DNA of 64,000 bases from Ignavibacteria bacterium (GCA_013298775.1 JAAFIV010000001.1:124001-188000), one strand, 5' to 3'. Positions 45,099 through 54,200 are shown, counted from the first letter of the stretch. The notes: generated by a model not told the origin, from the letters alone. Numbers and translations are program-made.

Positions 45099-45165
45099 AA
45101 TGATTATGGAGTTTAGAAAAATTGAGGAAAGGTTTGAGTAGTGTACTTGTTTTTATCGTGTTCTT

Positions 45166-45332
45166 GTAAATGGTCAGGTATGCTTGTTTTCTCGTCGGGC
45201 GGCTGTTATCACAAGCGCAGTAGCCGTCCGGCGAGTTTTTTTTGGGAAATCGTGTGAAAGCGTCGCGTGTACACCCGCCGGACGGCTACTGTACTTGTGA
45301 TAACAGCCGCCCGACGGGATAGTCCTTGATTA
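45166..45332. repeat. family C-like element with GC-rich core, worn right end
   Basis: Left end GTAAATGGTCAGGTATGCTT matches family C. The core is a strong inverted repeat (CGTCGGGCGGCTGTTATCAC ... GTGATAACAGCCGCCCGACG) with inner CCGTCCGGCGAG arms, the same core as at 53875. The right end (AGTCCTTGATTATC) is diverged and appears to overlap the stop of the OstA-like gene at 45330. No TSD found. Confidence 0.7.
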
Positions 45333-46829
45333 TCTTTTGGGCAATTTTTCTTTTTTCTTCACCAAAGGGCTTGCCGAAGAAGCCTGTACTGGTGGGCTTG
45401 CTCGCTCCACGCCTTGCGTCATGCCGCGCCACAAAACAGGGCGATTCAACAACCATTCAAAACCTTTCAAACGCAAGGTTTGAAGCTGCTTTCGGGCAAT
45501 GGATTCGGGAATATACTCGCCTTCTACTTTGCCGCGCCAAAGGATATTGTCCAATTCACCGCGCTCGAAGAGGACGCGCACGGTGTCGGCGGCATTTTTC
45601 ACCGCGCCATCGGGCTGTTTTGTGCGGAGGCTGTCCTCGCTTTCGGATTGCGCAAAATACACATTAAATGCTTTTCCTTCAGCAGAAATTGAACGCATGG
45701 TGTCGCGCTGAATGTTGATGATGATATTTTCGCCCGAAAGCTGGTCAATGCGGTCTTGGTGCGCGGTATCGTTCTTGGTTGCGGCAAAGGCGTTGTCGAA
45801 AGCAGTGAGGCGGTCGAGCTGCTTGTTGCGGAGTTGAATAAATACCGAATCGCCGCGTAGTTGCGTGGAATCAAGCCACAGAATAGGCGTAGCGGTGGTT
45901 GTGGCGTACAGGCGAATGCGCTCAAATGTTTTTTCATAGACCGCCCGTTCTGCGCGTCCAGCGAGCCGCCCGCGTGTCATTTGCACTGCGCCGACTGCAA
46001 TATACACTTCGTTGCTATCCTTGCGAAATCCTTCCAATACTTGTCCAGCTATACACAAGGTGTCGAGCCGCACAGGAGCATTTTTCTTCGTAATTTTTTC
46101 TGATTTTTTTTCAATACTTTTTGCAGAAGAAGACTCTTTATTGCTGGACGAATCCGTACTGTTTCCCGCATCCCGCACGGTATCTATCTGGCTGACCATT
46201 GCTTGCCCGTGTCCAGCGTAGTTGCTGACGCGCGTGTAGCGGTCGGCGTGGATGTTGGTGAGCGAATCGCCTTGCAAATACGCACTTGTAAACTTGCCCT
46301 GCGCAGTAACGGTGCCGTTTGCAAAGCTGTTTTGCGTTGCGCGGTGATATTCGAGCGAATCGGCAGTGATGATGAGCGAATCATTTTCAATGCGCACTTT
46401 ACCGAAAAATCGGGCTTGCTTCACAGCCGTAGAATAGCTGCCTGTGCGGGCTTTCAGGTTTGATTTTCCATCGAAAAGCTCTACGCCGCCTCTGCCCGAA
46501 ATTACCCGCGCTGCGCCGTCGTAGGTGCCTTCTGCGGCTTTCATCGTGGTCGCGCCTTGCGTGAGGACGACGTTGCCAAACACGTCAGCGCGGTTCTGCT
46601 CAACGTAGTGCATAGCGCGATTGCAGGTAATCCGCACGGGACCTTGCGTTAAGACCACGTTGCCAATCAATTCTCGCGTAAATCCGCCCGCCGCGCCAAC
46701 ATTGCCAATGAGCTTTTCTGCTTGGAGGAATAAAGGCGTATTTGGTTGTACGTCGTCGGCTTCTTGTGCGAGCAGTGGTGCGACTTGGAGGCACAAAAAG
46801 AGAAGAAAGAACAAGAATCGGTGCAGCAT
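45330..46829 (-). CDS. OstA-like (LptA/LptD N-domain) envelope protein
   Basis: About 499 residues from ATG 46829. Signal peptide FLFFLLFLCLQVAPLLAQ, then repeated beta-jellyroll strands of the OstA type: LIGNVVLTQGPVRITCNRAMHYVEQNRADVFGNVVLTQGATTMKAAEGTYDG, FFGKVRIENDSLIITADSLEYHR, NGTVTAQGKFTSAYLQGDS. This protein class carries lipopolysaccharide across the periplasm (LptA) or forms the N-terminus of LptD; Bacteroidota commonly encode a stand-alone OstA-like protein. A Ser/Lys-rich low-complexity stretch lies near 230-255. The C-terminus has no visible LptD barrel, so it is a periplasmic bridge candidate. Confidence 0.82.
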   Translation of the reverse strand: MLHRFLFFLLFLCLQVAPLLAQEADDVQPNTPLFLQAEKLIGNVGAAGGFTRELIGNVVLTQGPVRITCNRAMHYVEQNRADVFGNVVLTQGATTMKAAEGTYDGAARVISGRGGVELFDGKSNLKARTGSYSTAVKQARFFGKVRIENDSLIITADSLEYHRATQNSFANGTVTAQGKFTSAYLQGDSLTNIHADRYTRVSNYAGHGQAMVSQIDTVRDAGNSTDSSSNKESSSAKSIEKKSEKITKKNAPVRLDTLCIAGQVLEGFRKDSNEVYIAVGAVQMTRGRLAGRAERAVYEKTFERIRLYATTTATPILWLDSTQLRGDSVFIQLRNKQLDRLTAFDNAFAATKNDTAHQDRIDQLSGENIIINIQRDTMRSISAEGKAFNVYFAQSESEDSLRTKQPDGAVKNAADTVRVLFERGELDNILWRGKVEGEYIPESIARKQLQTLRLKGFEWLLNRPVLWRGMTQGVERASPPVQASSASPLVKKKEKLPKR

Positions 46830-46886
46830 GGGGGAAACTTTCGGAGTGAAGTCTTTGACTAGCAAAGTGAGTCTTTGGCTGGTAAA

Positions 46887-46918
46887 GTGAGACCCTCAAT
46901 AAGAATTGAGAGCCTCAC
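46887..46918. repeat. family E 32-bp palindrome
   Basis: GTGAGACCCTCA ... TGAGAGCCTCAC in the gap between the RsmB-like gene stop (46932) and the OstA-like gene. A partial unit (GTGAGTCTTTGG) lies just upstream at about 46867. On the minus strand it forms a hairpin 14 bp past the RsmB-like stop. Confidence 0.85.
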
Positions 46919-46931
46919 ATATGCTGAAAAA

Positions 46932-48464
46932 TTACGCGCCACCATTTTTCCGCAACCGTGCCACAAAGAAGCCATCGGTACCGTGCTGCGCGGGTGTGAG
47001 CGTGAGCGTGTGCGCATCTTTGTGCAAGCCTGGAATGTGAACGTTATTTTCTGCAAAGTGCGGCGCGAGTGCTTCTGGCGTAAAATCTGGGTTTGCCGCC
47101 AAAAATGTACGGACAACGTGCTCGTTTTCTTGTGGCATCAGCGAACAGGTAGAATACAGCAACACGCCATCTTCTTTCACCGCAGGAGCGAAGGATTGCA
47201 AGATTTCAAGCTGCTTCTGGGCGTGTTTGCGCAAAAGGTCAGGCGTGAGCCGCCACTTCGTCATCGGCATTCGACGGACGGTTCCCATGCCAGAGCAGGG
47301 CGCGTCCACGACAACCGCATCGCAGCTTTCTTTGTAGCGTTGGAGCTGTTCGGGGAGCGCGTTCGTCGTGATTTTGCTGGTAAGCTGAATAGTAGAAATG
47401 TTCGTCAGCCCGCTTCGCCGCGCTCGTACAGGCAATTCCTTCAAGCGTTGGTATTCCACATCAGAGGCAATAATTTCACCACGATTTTTCTGTAAAACCC
47501 CGATATGAAGCGACTTCCCGCCCGCACCTGCACACGCATCCAGCACCCGCCAGCCCTGTTGCGGTGCGAGCGCGAAGCCCGCTAATTGGCTTGCTTCGTC
47601 TTGAATTTCAATCGTGCCTTCGCGGTACAAATTGGTCGTGGTCAAGTTTACACGCTGCTCGGAGGTGATGCAGTGCGGTGAGAGCTTGCCTTCACGGGCA
47701 ATTACGCCGTCATTGCGCAAAATTTCCAGCACACCTGCGCGGTCTGCACCCAGCATATTTACACGCAGCGAGAGCGGTGCTGCACCCAAAAGCGATGCCG
47801 CTAATTCCACCGCTTGAAACCAGTCGTGCTGCGGCACGGTGCCTTCTTGCCAGGCTTGCATAATCCAATGCGGTACGGCGTATCGCTTGGCAATAAGCTC
47901 CTGTGCGGCTTCTGGGAATTCATCGGCATCAAAAATTGCTTCAATTTCTTCATGCAACATCGTCCAATACTCGTACAATGCCGCCGCGAACTGCACTCCA
48001 GCATCTTGGGAGATGGCAGCACGTTCACCAAACGCCTCACCTAAAGCAATAATGCGCCCTTCAAGGTCTTGATAGGGAATGCCAAGCGATTGCTCAATGG
48101 TGGCAAACATATTGCCCACGCCGACTTGATTGCCCACCAAACAACACGCCGTAATCACGCCCAATTCGTCGAAGAGCATTTCCGCGCTGCTGCGCCGCCC
48201 CACTTTCCCATGTTCTTGTAAATGCGCTTTCACAGCATCGGTATCATGCGCAATGTGCTTCAATGCTTCATGCGCACAGTACGCAAAAACGCTGTGTCCG
48301 CGCAAGGAGGAAAATACGGCTTGCGCAATAAATCGGCGTTCTTTCGCGCCAATGTATTTTTTTGAACGAAAATACTCGGAAGCAAGTACGTCTGCGGGTC
48401 GGGGGGAATGTTCAATTATCCGCAAAAGCTGGGCGGAATGCCCTAAAAGTGAGGGTAAACGCAT
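46932..48464 (-). CDS. RsmB-family (NOL1/NOP2/sun) RNA m5C methyltransferase
   Basis: 510 residues. The N-terminal NusB-like region (about 1-180: SEYFRSKKYIGAKERRFIAQAVFSSLRG) is of the type seen in RsmB. The catalytic domain is about 290-510: SAM motif VLDACAGAGGKSLHIG, SDVEYQRLKELPVRARRSGLTNI, motif IV VVVDAPCSGMGTVRR (PCSG Cys) and motif VI LLYSTCSLMPQENEHVV (nucleophilic Cys). It methylates cytosine C5 in rRNA, probably 16S C967, inferred from architecture. Start ATG 48464. The N-terminal half is longer and more divergent than in E. coli RsmB. Confidence 0.87.
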   Translation of the reverse strand: MRLPSLLGHSAQLLRIIEHSPRPADVLASEYFRSKKYIGAKERRFIAQAVFSSLRGHSVFAYCAHEALKHIAHDTDAVKAHLQEHGKVGRRSSAEMLFDELGVITACCLVGNQVGVGNMFATIEQSLGIPYQDLEGRIIALGEAFGERAAISQDAGVQFAAALYEYWTMLHEEIEAIFDADEFPEAAQELIAKRYAVPHWIMQAWQEGTVPQHDWFQAVELAASLLGAAPLSLRVNMLGADRAGVLEILRNDGVIAREGKLSPHCITSEQRVNLTTTNLYREGTIEIQDEASQLAGFALAPQQGWRVLDACAGAGGKSLHIGVLQKNRGEIIASDVEYQRLKELPVRARRSGLTNISTIQLTSKITTNALPEQLQRYKESCDAVVVDAPCSGMGTVRRMPMTKWRLTPDLLRKHAQKQLEILQSFAPAVKEDGVLLYSTCSLMPQENEHVVRTFLAANPDFTPEALAPHFAENNVHIPGLHKDAHTLTLTPAQHGTDGFFVARLRKNGGA

Positions 48465-48560
48465 AGTGAAGGGGGAAACATCCCAACAACAGAGGGACGT
48501 AAAAGAAATGATGAACTACAACTGAAAAAAGTCCTCAACAGAAGATATAATCAGATGTTG

Positions 48561-48650
48561 AGTGGCACAGACATTCCTGTCTGTGAGTATTGGTGTAAAG
48601 TTTCGGGTGAGAAACACAGACAAGAATGTCTGTGCCACTGCCTGATAAAA
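48561..48650. repeat. family B core without recognisable ends
   Basis: AGTGGCACAGACATTCCTGTCTGTGAG and the inverted GAAACACAGACAAGAATGTCTGTGCCACT flank a GTATTGGTGTAAAGTTTCGGG spacer that matches the family B interior. CTTTGTACACGAC ends are not visible; the right side abuts the dehydrogenase stop at 48661. Confidence 0.7.
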
Positions 48651-48660
48651 AGACACATAT

Positions 48661-49668
48661 TCAAAACTTCACCACCAACTTGCCAAACTGACCGCCACGC
48701 GCCATTCTATCGAAGGCAGAAACAATATCGGTAAAAGAAAATACAGAATCAACAACGGGAATAATTTTTTTTGCTTCCACAAAACGCAGCATTTCCGCGA
48801 ACTCCGCATCATTGCCCATTGTTGAGCCTTGCAAGCGGAGTTGTTTCCAGAAAATCATCTGCACGTTCAGCGTTGTTGGGCGACCGTTTGTCGCGCCGTA
48901 GAACACATAGCGTCCACCAAACGCCAGCAGCCCCAAGAGCGCGTCAATGCTATCGCCAACGGCAGAATCAATCACGACATCGCATTCGCCATGTTCTTGA
49001 AGCAAGGTTTTCTGCCAATCGCTGCTTTTGTAATTGTATGCCCCATGAACGCCCATTTCACGAGCCTTCTGGAGCTTTTGCTCATCACCCGACGTACACA
49101 AAACCTTTGCTCCCAGCGCGAGTGCAAACTGCGCCGCAAATTGCGCCACACCACCGCCAATGCCCGTTACAAGGACGGTTTGTCCTGCGGAAATTTCTCC
49201 TTGTGTGGTAACGGCGCGGAACGCGGTCAATCCAGCAAGCGGCAAAGCAGCCGCTTGAACATCTGATAAATGCTGGGGTTTCGGGTGAAGATTTGTAATG
49301 GGAACAGCGCAATATTCCGCAAATGTGCCATCGGTAGGCATTCCCAGAATGTGATAGGCGCGGTCTTGAACACGAGGATTCTTGCCCCATCCAAGCGATG
49401 GATTGATAATAACTTCTTTGCCAAGCCAGTGTTTGTGTGCTTCGTGGTCGGTGCTTACAATTTCTTCTACAACGCCGCAGCCGTCCGAGCCAAGAATCGC
49501 GCCGTAGCGGAGCTTTCCGTATTGTCCTTTGCGAATCCACTCGTCGCGGTGATTGAGCGCAGCAGTGTGAAGGCGCACCAGTGCTTGCCCTTGGGCAAGT
49601 TCGGGACGTGGAACATCGTCAAGGGAAAGACGTTGTGCGGTGGATTCGTGAAGGCGGAGTGCTTTCAT
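48661..49668 (-). CDS. MDR-superfamily zinc-type alcohol dehydrogenase/quinone reductase-like
   Basis: 335-residue medium-chain dehydrogenase/reductase. Substrate domain with ALNHRDEWIRKGQYGKLRYGAILGSDGCGVVEEI, catalytic-zinc-like GSDGCG region, and FAEYCAVPITNLHPKPQHLSDVQAAALPLAGLTAFRAV. The Rossmann fold follows: VLVTGIGGGVAQFAAQFALALGAKV (about 168-192) and YGATNGRP. The N-x-R-D motif replaces the zinc Cys, so zinc-free quinone-oxidoreductase-like activity is likely. NADPH preference is not decidable. Start ATG 49668; it stands alone between two repeat elements. Confidence 0.85.
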   Translation of the reverse strand: MKALRLHESTAQRLSLDDVPRPELAQGQALVRLHTAALNHRDEWIRKGQYGKLRYGAILGSDGCGVVEEIVSTDHEAHKHWLGKEVIINPSLGWGKNPRVQDRAYHILGMPTDGTFAEYCAVPITNLHPKPQHLSDVQAAALPLAGLTAFRAVTTQGEISAGQTVLVTGIGGGVAQFAAQFALALGAKVLCTSGDEQKLQKAREMGVHGAYNYKSSDWQKTLLQEHGECDVVIDSAVGDSIDALLGLLAFGGRYVFYGATNGRPTTLNVQMIFWKQLRLQGSTMGNDAEFAEMLRFVEAKKIIPVVDSVFSFTDIVSAFDRMARGGQFGKLVVKF

Positions 49669-49703
49669 GGTGCTTGATGTTGTGCGGTGTTTGTTTTTTT
49701 TGA

Positions 49704-49775
49704 GGAACAGACAAGAGTGTCTGTTCTACTGAAGCCAGTCTTTGTCAGTAGCGCAGACACTCCTATCTGCGTCTG
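49704..49775. repeat. family A core, ends lost
   Basis: GGAACAGACAAGAGTGTCTGTTC and AGCGCAGACACTCCTATCTGCG in the same arrangement as the family A interior, joined by a GAAGCCAGTCTTTGTCAGT spacer. No TTAGGACTTTCGC termini. Lies in the divergent promoter gap before the nucleotidyltransferase. Confidence 0.65.
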
Positions 49776-49872
49776 CTTTGTGCATCAAAAATGCAGAAAT
49801 TTCGCGCTATTTCCACGCCCAAATTTGCCAAAAAACTTTGCTAAATTCTTATGCTATACCACAAAAAAGTTG

Positions 49873-49880
49873 TATATTTG
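49873..49880 (+). promoter_or_regulatory. possible Bacteroidota-type -7 promoter box
   Basis: TATATTTG matches the TAnnTTTG element of primary-sigma promoters in Bacteroidota, 55 bp before the nucleotidyltransferase start. I do not find a TTTG -33 box at the expected 17-23 bp spacing, so this is weak. Confidence 0.25.
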
Positions 49881-49934
49881 AGGCTTTCGTAGTCAAAAAA
49901 ATTTGGTAATATTTTTCGGCATAAACGACCTCAA

Positions 49935-50912
49935 ATGCGAGCAATTATCCCCGTTGCAGGAGTTGGCAGCCGCCTTCGCCCTCATACATATACTCTTCCA
50001 AAAGTGCTGCTGAACGTAGCTGGCAAGCCTATTCTGGGACATATTCTTGATGAACTTGTCCAGCAAGGCTTTGAGGAAGCGACGATTATTACGGGATACA
50101 TGAAAGAGCTTGTTGTGGACTACGTTACGGGCAATTATCCGCTCAAGGTAGATTTTGTTGAACAGCCAGAACTTCGCGGCTTGGGACACGCACTGTGGCT
50201 TGCGCGGCACACTTTTTCGGATGAGCCATTATTCATCATTTTAGGTGATACCATTTTTGAAGTAGATTTAGCAAGCGTCCTCCAAAGCCCGCATAGTTCC
50301 TTGGGTGTAAAGACCGTTGAAGACCCGCGCCGCTTCGGTGTTGTAGAAATGAACGGCGACTATGTTCAAAAACTTGTCGAAAAACCTGAAGTCCCGCCAA
50401 CGAACTTAGCGATTGTGGGTTTATACTACATCAAGCAACCACGCCTCCTCGCGGAGTGTCTCGACCACATTGTTTCCAACGACCTCCGCACACGCGGCGA
50501 ATATCAACTCACCGACGCACTCCAACTGATGATTGAACGCGGCGAAACCTTCACCACCTTTGGTGTGGAAGGCTGGTACGATTGCGGGAAGCCTGAAACA
50601 TTGCTTGCCACAAACCGCTACTTGCTGGAGAAAAAACCGCTTCAGCGCGAATGCACAAATACCATCGTGATTCCGCCCGTGTATATTTCGCCGAGCGCAG
50701 TTGTGGAGCGGTCTGTGATTGGTCCCTATGCAACGGTTGCCGAAGGTGCGATTGTTCTCAATTCCATCGTCCGTGATTCAATTGTGAGCAATTATTCAAC
50801 AGTGGACCAATCCATGCTCGACCGCTCTATCGTCGGCAATAATGCTCAGGTTCGCGGGAATTTCCGCCGCATCAATGTTGGTGATTCTAGCGAAATTGAT
50901 TTTTCAAATTAA
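49935..50912 (+). CDS. sugar-1-phosphate nucleotidyltransferase
   Basis: 325 residues; joins NTP and a hexose-1-phosphate to give NDP-sugar for polysaccharide or cell-wall precursors. GT-A catalytic fold: signature IPVAGVGSRLRPHTYTLPKVLLNVAGKPILGHIL, EQPELRGLGHAL, FIILGDTIFEVD (metal Asp), VEKPEVPPTNLAIVGLY, GEYQLTDAL and VEGWYDCGKPETLL. The C-terminal about 70 residues form a left-handed beta-helix of hexapeptides (SPSAVVERSVIGPYATVAEGAIVLNSIVRDSIV). The C-terminal helix plus EYQLTDAL suggests RmlA-long or a UDP/dTDP-glucose enzyme; the base is not decidable. 124 bp upstream of metK. Confidence 0.85.
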   Translation: MRAIIPVAGVGSRLRPHTYTLPKVLLNVAGKPILGHILDELVQQGFEEATIITGYMKELVVDYVTGNYPLKVDFVEQPELRGLGHALWLARHTFSDEPLFIILGDTIFEVDLASVLQSPHSSLGVKTVEDPRRFGVVEMNGDYVQKLVEKPEVPPTNLAIVGLYYIKQPRLLAECLDHIVSNDLRTRGEYQLTDALQLMIERGETFTTFGVEGWYDCGKPETLLATNRYLLEKKPLQRECTNTIVIPPVYISPSAVVERSVIGPYATVAEGAIVLNSIVRDSIVSNYSTVDQSMLDRSIVGNNAQVRGNFRRINVGDSSEIDFSN

Positions 50913-50991
50913 AGGATGAAATCTGAGAAATGAAGGATGAAGCGCAAAATATCGTCAAAATTTCATCCCTCAGATTTCATCCCTCATCCTT
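50912..50991. repeat. inverted repeat of the GAAGGATGAA type
   Basis: AAGGATGAAATCTGAGAAATGAAGGATGAA (two motif units) faces TTTCATCCCTCAGATTTCATCCCTCATCCTT across a 19-nt centre. It starts at the nucleotidyltransferase stop. A single unit (GAAATATGAAGGATGAAAG) also follows ahcY near 53737. It may act as a weak terminator or be another mobile core. Confidence 0.6.
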
Positions 50992-51036
50992 AAATCTTCT
51001 GTCAGTAACCCTTCTATCTTTCATTATTTTCAAGCT

Positions 51037-52176
51037 ATGTCATATTTCTTCACGTCCGAGTCCGTTTCCGAAGGACATCCCGATAAAGTGTGCGACCAAG
51101 TCTCCGACGCGGTTCTTGATGCTGTTTTGGCGCAAGACCCAATGGGGCGCGTTGCGTGTGAATCGTTTGCAACCACAGGTTTAATCGTGGTTGGCGGCGA
51201 AATTACCACTACCACCTACATTGATTTGCCCGACCTCGTACGCGGCGTTATCCGCGACATCGGCTACACTAAAGCAGAATACCGCTTTGATTGCGATTCC
51301 TGCGCGGTTGTAAACGTGATTAACCGCCAATCGCCCGACATCGCAATGGGCGTGGATACAGGCGGTGCGGGCGACCAAGGGATGATGTTCGGCTACGCCG
51401 TGGACGAAACACCAGAGCTTATGCCAGCGGCAATTACGTTCTCGCACCGTGTTGTGCATAAACTCGCGGAAATTCGCAAGACAAATTCAGCACTGATGCC
51501 GTATTTGCGTCCTGACGCGAAATCGCAAGTTACGCTTGAATACAATGACGACAACTCTATCAAGCGTGTTGATACGGTTGTGGTTTCAACCCAGCACGAC
51601 CCCGATGCAGAGCTGAAAACAATCCAAGACGACGTGTTGAAACACGCAATTCAAACAAGCATTCCCGCGAATTTGTTGGATGCAAACACGAAATATCATA
51701 TCAACCCAACAGGCAAGTTCGTTATCGGCGGACCGCACGGCGACACAGGTTTGACAGGACGAAAAATTATCGTGGACACCTACGGCGGCAAAGCTCCACA
51801 CGGCGGCGGCGCGTTCTCTGGCAAAGACCCGACAAAAGTGGACCGCTCGGCTGCGTACGCGGCGCGTCATTTGGCGAAAAACGTTGTGTCAGCAGGCTTG
51901 GCGAAAGAATGTACGATTCAGCTTTCCTACGCGATTGGCGTTGCGCAGCCCGTTTCGGTACTCGTCAATACGCACGGCACGAGCAAAATTGCATCGTCGG
52001 TGATTGGTGATTACATCGTAAAAAACATCGACCTCACGCCAAAGGGCATCATTACTCGCTTGAACCTCCGTCGTCCGATTTATCGCGCTTCTGCAGCGTA
52101 TGGTCATTTTGGTCGAAATGAGTTCCCTTGGGAACAATTAGACCTCGTTGATGCGTTTAAGAAGATTAGTGCGTAA
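51037..52176 (+). CDS. metK: S-adenosylmethionine synthetase
   Basis: Makes S-adenosylmethionine from ATP and methionine; supplies the methyltransferases, including rsmI and the RsmB-like enzyme here. 379 residues, normal. [23 protein letters not shown] (ATP and Mg site) at the N-terminus, [12 protein letters not shown] hexapeptide region, [20 protein letters not shown] phosphate loop and [22 protein letters not shown]. Start ATG 51037. The next gene, 59 bp on, is ahcY, so the two steps of the methyl cycle are together. I do not see a SAM riboswitch upstream. Confidence 0.97.
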   Translation: MSYFFTSESVSEGHPDKVCDQVSDAVLDAVLAQDPMGRVACESFATTGLIVVGGEITTTTYIDLPDLVRGVIRDIGYTKAEYRFDCDSCAVVNVINRQSPDIAMGVDTGGAGDQGMMFGYAVDETPELMPAAITFSHRVVHKLAEIRKTNSALMPYLRPDAKSQVTLEYNDDNSIKRVDTVVVSTQHDPDAELKTIQDDVLKHAIQTSIPANLLDANTKYHINPTGKFVIGGPHGDTGLTGRKIIVDTYGGKAPHGGGAFSGKDPTKVDRSAAYAARHLAKNVVSAGLAKECTIQLSYAIGVAQPVSVLVNTHGTSKIASSVIGDYIVKNIDLTPKGIITRLNLRRPIYRASAAYGHFGRNEFPWEQLDLVDAFKKISA

Positions 52177-52235
52177 TTGCAGCAAAAATACTCGACAATA
52201 ACCCCTAACAATTTTACCATTTATTATTCAAAACA

Positions 52236-53717
52236 ATGGCAACAGCAACCAAAAAGTCTCCTGCAAAAAAAGCAGTAGCAAAAGCAGCAACAAAACCTGC
52301 TGCAAAGAATGGCGTTCACAAGAACGGCATGAATGGTGCGCACAAAAACGGTAACGGTGCAGCACACAAAAACGGCAACGGCGCAGTTTCTAGCTCTTCG
52401 CTCGGTAAAGGTATTCCAGCGAAAAAAGGAAAAGGCACATTCAGCGAGGTTCCGGGTAAATATTGCGTCCGCGACATCAAATTGGCTGAAGAAGGTCGTA
52501 TGCTCATTCAGTGGGCAGAATCTCGTATGCCCGTGCTTATGCACATCCGCGACAAATACAAAAAAGCACAACCTTTCAAAGGTTTGCGCCTTGCGGGTTC
52601 TTTGCACGTAACGAAAGAAACAGCCGTGCTTGTAGAAACATTTGCTGCTTTGGGCGCAGACGTTTCTTGGTCAGGTTGCAACCCGCTTTCTACTAACGAT
52701 GCGGTTGCTGCGGCACTCGCAAAAGGCGGCATTTCTATCTTCGCATGGTACGGTAACCACGAAGATTTCTACTGGTGTATTGAGCGCACAATTGACTTGA
52801 AGCCGCATCTCACGCTCGACGACGGTTGCGACCTCATCAACACCGTTCACGAGAAATATCCTGAGTTCGCAAAGCGTGATGTTATCGGTGGTACCGAAGA
52901 AACCACCACAGGCGTACACCGCCTTCGCGCTCGCGCGGCGGCTGGTAAACTCTACTACCCAGTGTATGCAGTGAATGATGCAATCACCAAATGGGACTTC
53001 GATAACGTCTATGGTACAGGTCAATCCACGATTGATGGTATTCTTCGCGCTACATCAGTAATGCTTGCTGGCAAAACCTTCGTTGTTGCTGGTAATGGTC
53101 ACTGCGGTTCGGGCGTAGCGAAGCGTGCTGTTGGCTTGGGCGCAAACGTTGTCGTTACAGAAGTTGTTGCAACATCAGCATTGAAGGCAGTGTTGGAAGG
53201 TCAGCGCGTAATGACGATGGACGAAGCTGCGAAAGTTGGCGATATTTTCTGTACCGCAACGGGTGTAAAAGACATCATCCGCAAGAAGCATTTTGAGTCA
53301 ATGAAAGATGGCGCAATCGTTTGTAACACTGGTCACTACGACGCGGAAATCAACCTCAAAGAACTTGCTTCAATTACCAAGAGCAAGCGTACCATTCGCC
53401 CAAATTGCGAAGAATACACACTCAAAAACGGTAAAAAAATCTTCGTTCTTGCAGAAGGTCGCCTTGTAAACCTTGCTGCTGCTGAAGGTCATCCGTCGGA
53501 AGTAATGGATATGTCGTTCTCAAACCAGCTTATGTGCCACATCAAACTTGCTGAAGCACACAAAGCAGGCAAAAAACTTCCTAAAGAAGTGATTGATATT
53601 CCAAAAGAACAAGATGAGTTTATCGCAGAAACCAAGCTCTCAACAATGGGCATGAAAATGGACAAACTCAGCAAAGAACAACTCGCGTATATCAACGATT
53701 ACAACGCGGGAACCTAA
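52236..53717 (+). CDS. ahcY: adenosylhomocysteinase with Lys/Ala and HKNGNG-rich N-terminal extension
   Basis: Hydrolyses S-adenosylhomocysteine to adenosine and homocysteine, relieving methyltransferase inhibition. 493 residues. Catalytic core from about 75: RMPVLMHIRDKYKKAQPFKGLRLAGSLHVTKETAVLVETF, DDGCDLINTVH, GGTEETTTGVHRLRA, NAD-binding VVAGNGHCGSGVAKRA, CNTGHYDAEI. The C-terminus ends in INDYNAGT without the usual KPDHYRY, as in the Thermotoga/archaeal subtype. The first about 75 residues are unusual: ATKKSPAKKAVAKAATKPAAK is histone H1-like, then HKNG(M)NGA/HKNGNGA repeats. The base composition of the tail differs little, so it is a real coding extension. Second gene of metK-ahcY. Confidence 0.95.
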   Translation: MATATKKSPAKKAVAKAATKPAAKNGVHKNGMNGAHKNGNGAAHKNGNGAVSSSSLGKGIPAKKGKGTFSEVPGKYCVRDIKLAEEGRMLIQWAESRMPVLMHIRDKYKKAQPFKGLRLAGSLHVTKETAVLVETFAALGADVSWSGCNPLSTNDAVAAALAKGGISIFAWYGNHEDFYWCIERTIDLKPHLTLDDGCDLINTVHEKYPEFAKRDVIGGTEETTTGVHRLRARAAAGKLYYPVYAVNDAITKWDFDNVYGTGQSTIDGILRATSVMLAGKTFVVAGNGHCGSGVAKRAVGLGANVVVTEVVATSALKAVLEGQRVMTMDEAAKVGDIFCTATGVKDIIRKKHFESMKDGAIVCNTGHYDAEINLKELASITKSKRTIRPNCEEYTLKNGKKIFVLAEGRLVNLAAAEGHPSEVMDMSFSNQLMCHIKLAEAHKAGKKLPKEVIDIPKEQDEFIAETKLSTMGMKMDKLSKEQLAYINDYNAGT

Positions 53718-53788
53718 GAGGAAAGTAAGAGGTTTGAAATATGAAGGATGAAAGTTTCGCCTTTCTATTTCTCCTTTTCAAGAAAAGT

Positions 53789-53831
53789 AAAAGCCCTGTA
53801 TGCCAGTTTTTATGCGGCATACAGGGCTTTT
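53789..53831 (+). terminator. terminator after ahcY
   Basis: 16-bp perfect stem AAAAGCCCTGTATGCC (53789-53804) and complement (53816-53831), 11-nt loop, followed by TCATTTTATG. It begins 71 bp past the ahcY stop. Confidence 0.9.
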
Positions 53832-53851
53832 CATTTTATGGATTATGGCTC

Positions 53852-54153
53852 ACAAAGTACCATAAAAAATCTTCGTAACTGGTCAGGTATCTTCTCGCCC
53901 AAGCGGCTGAGGAGCGCAGAAACGCTGCCGTCCGGCGAGTTGGTCGCTTGCACAACACTCGCCGGACGGCTACTGCTCTTATGATAACAGCCGCCCGACG
54001 GGAAGACCTGACCAGTGACAAATCTTCAACAGTGGCACAGACATTCTTGTCTGTGAGTGTTGGTACGGGGTTCAAGTAACAAACACAGACAAGGAGTCCC
54101 AAGCCACTGGCACGCGGTTCTATGCGCTCTGAGAGGGTTTTGCTTGGTATTTA
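53852..54153. mobile_element. family B element interrupted by a family C element
   Basis: After the nested element (53875-54019) and one TSD copy are removed, the remaining about 149 bp follow the family B layout. Left end is CAAAGTACCATAAAAAATCTTC. Then comes AACAGTGGCACAGACATTCTTGTCTGTGAGTG with the inverted core. The right end is GAGGGTTTTGCTTGGTA, a worn GAGGTTTTGTCGTGTA. Lies between the ahcY terminator and the secF terminator. Confidence 0.65.
53867..54027. mobile_element. family C MITE-like element with 8-bp TSD AAATCTTC
   Basis: Element 53875-54019 (145 bp) between exact AAATCTTC copies (53867-53874, 54020-54027). Ends are GTAACTGGTCAGGT and the complement of GTCACTGGTCAGGT. The interior has GC-rich GCTGCCGTCCGGCGAG and CTCGCCGGACGGCTACTG arms plus TTATGATAACAGCCGCCCGACGGG, closely related to the interior at 45166. 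Confidence 0.88.
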
Positions 54154-54200
54154 TATGGTATGAAACCATCATCATTATCTTCAAAGTTTGCCATAAAAAA

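Noticed and set aside
50913-51036. SAM riboswitch upstream of metK
   Set aside because: The region is a GAAGGATGAA-type inverted repeat; no SAM-I/II/IV-like conserved core is visible.
1059-54160. Possible CRISPR array from repeated palindromes
   Set aside because: The repeats are scattered singly over the window, differ in ends and have no regular spacers or cas genes.
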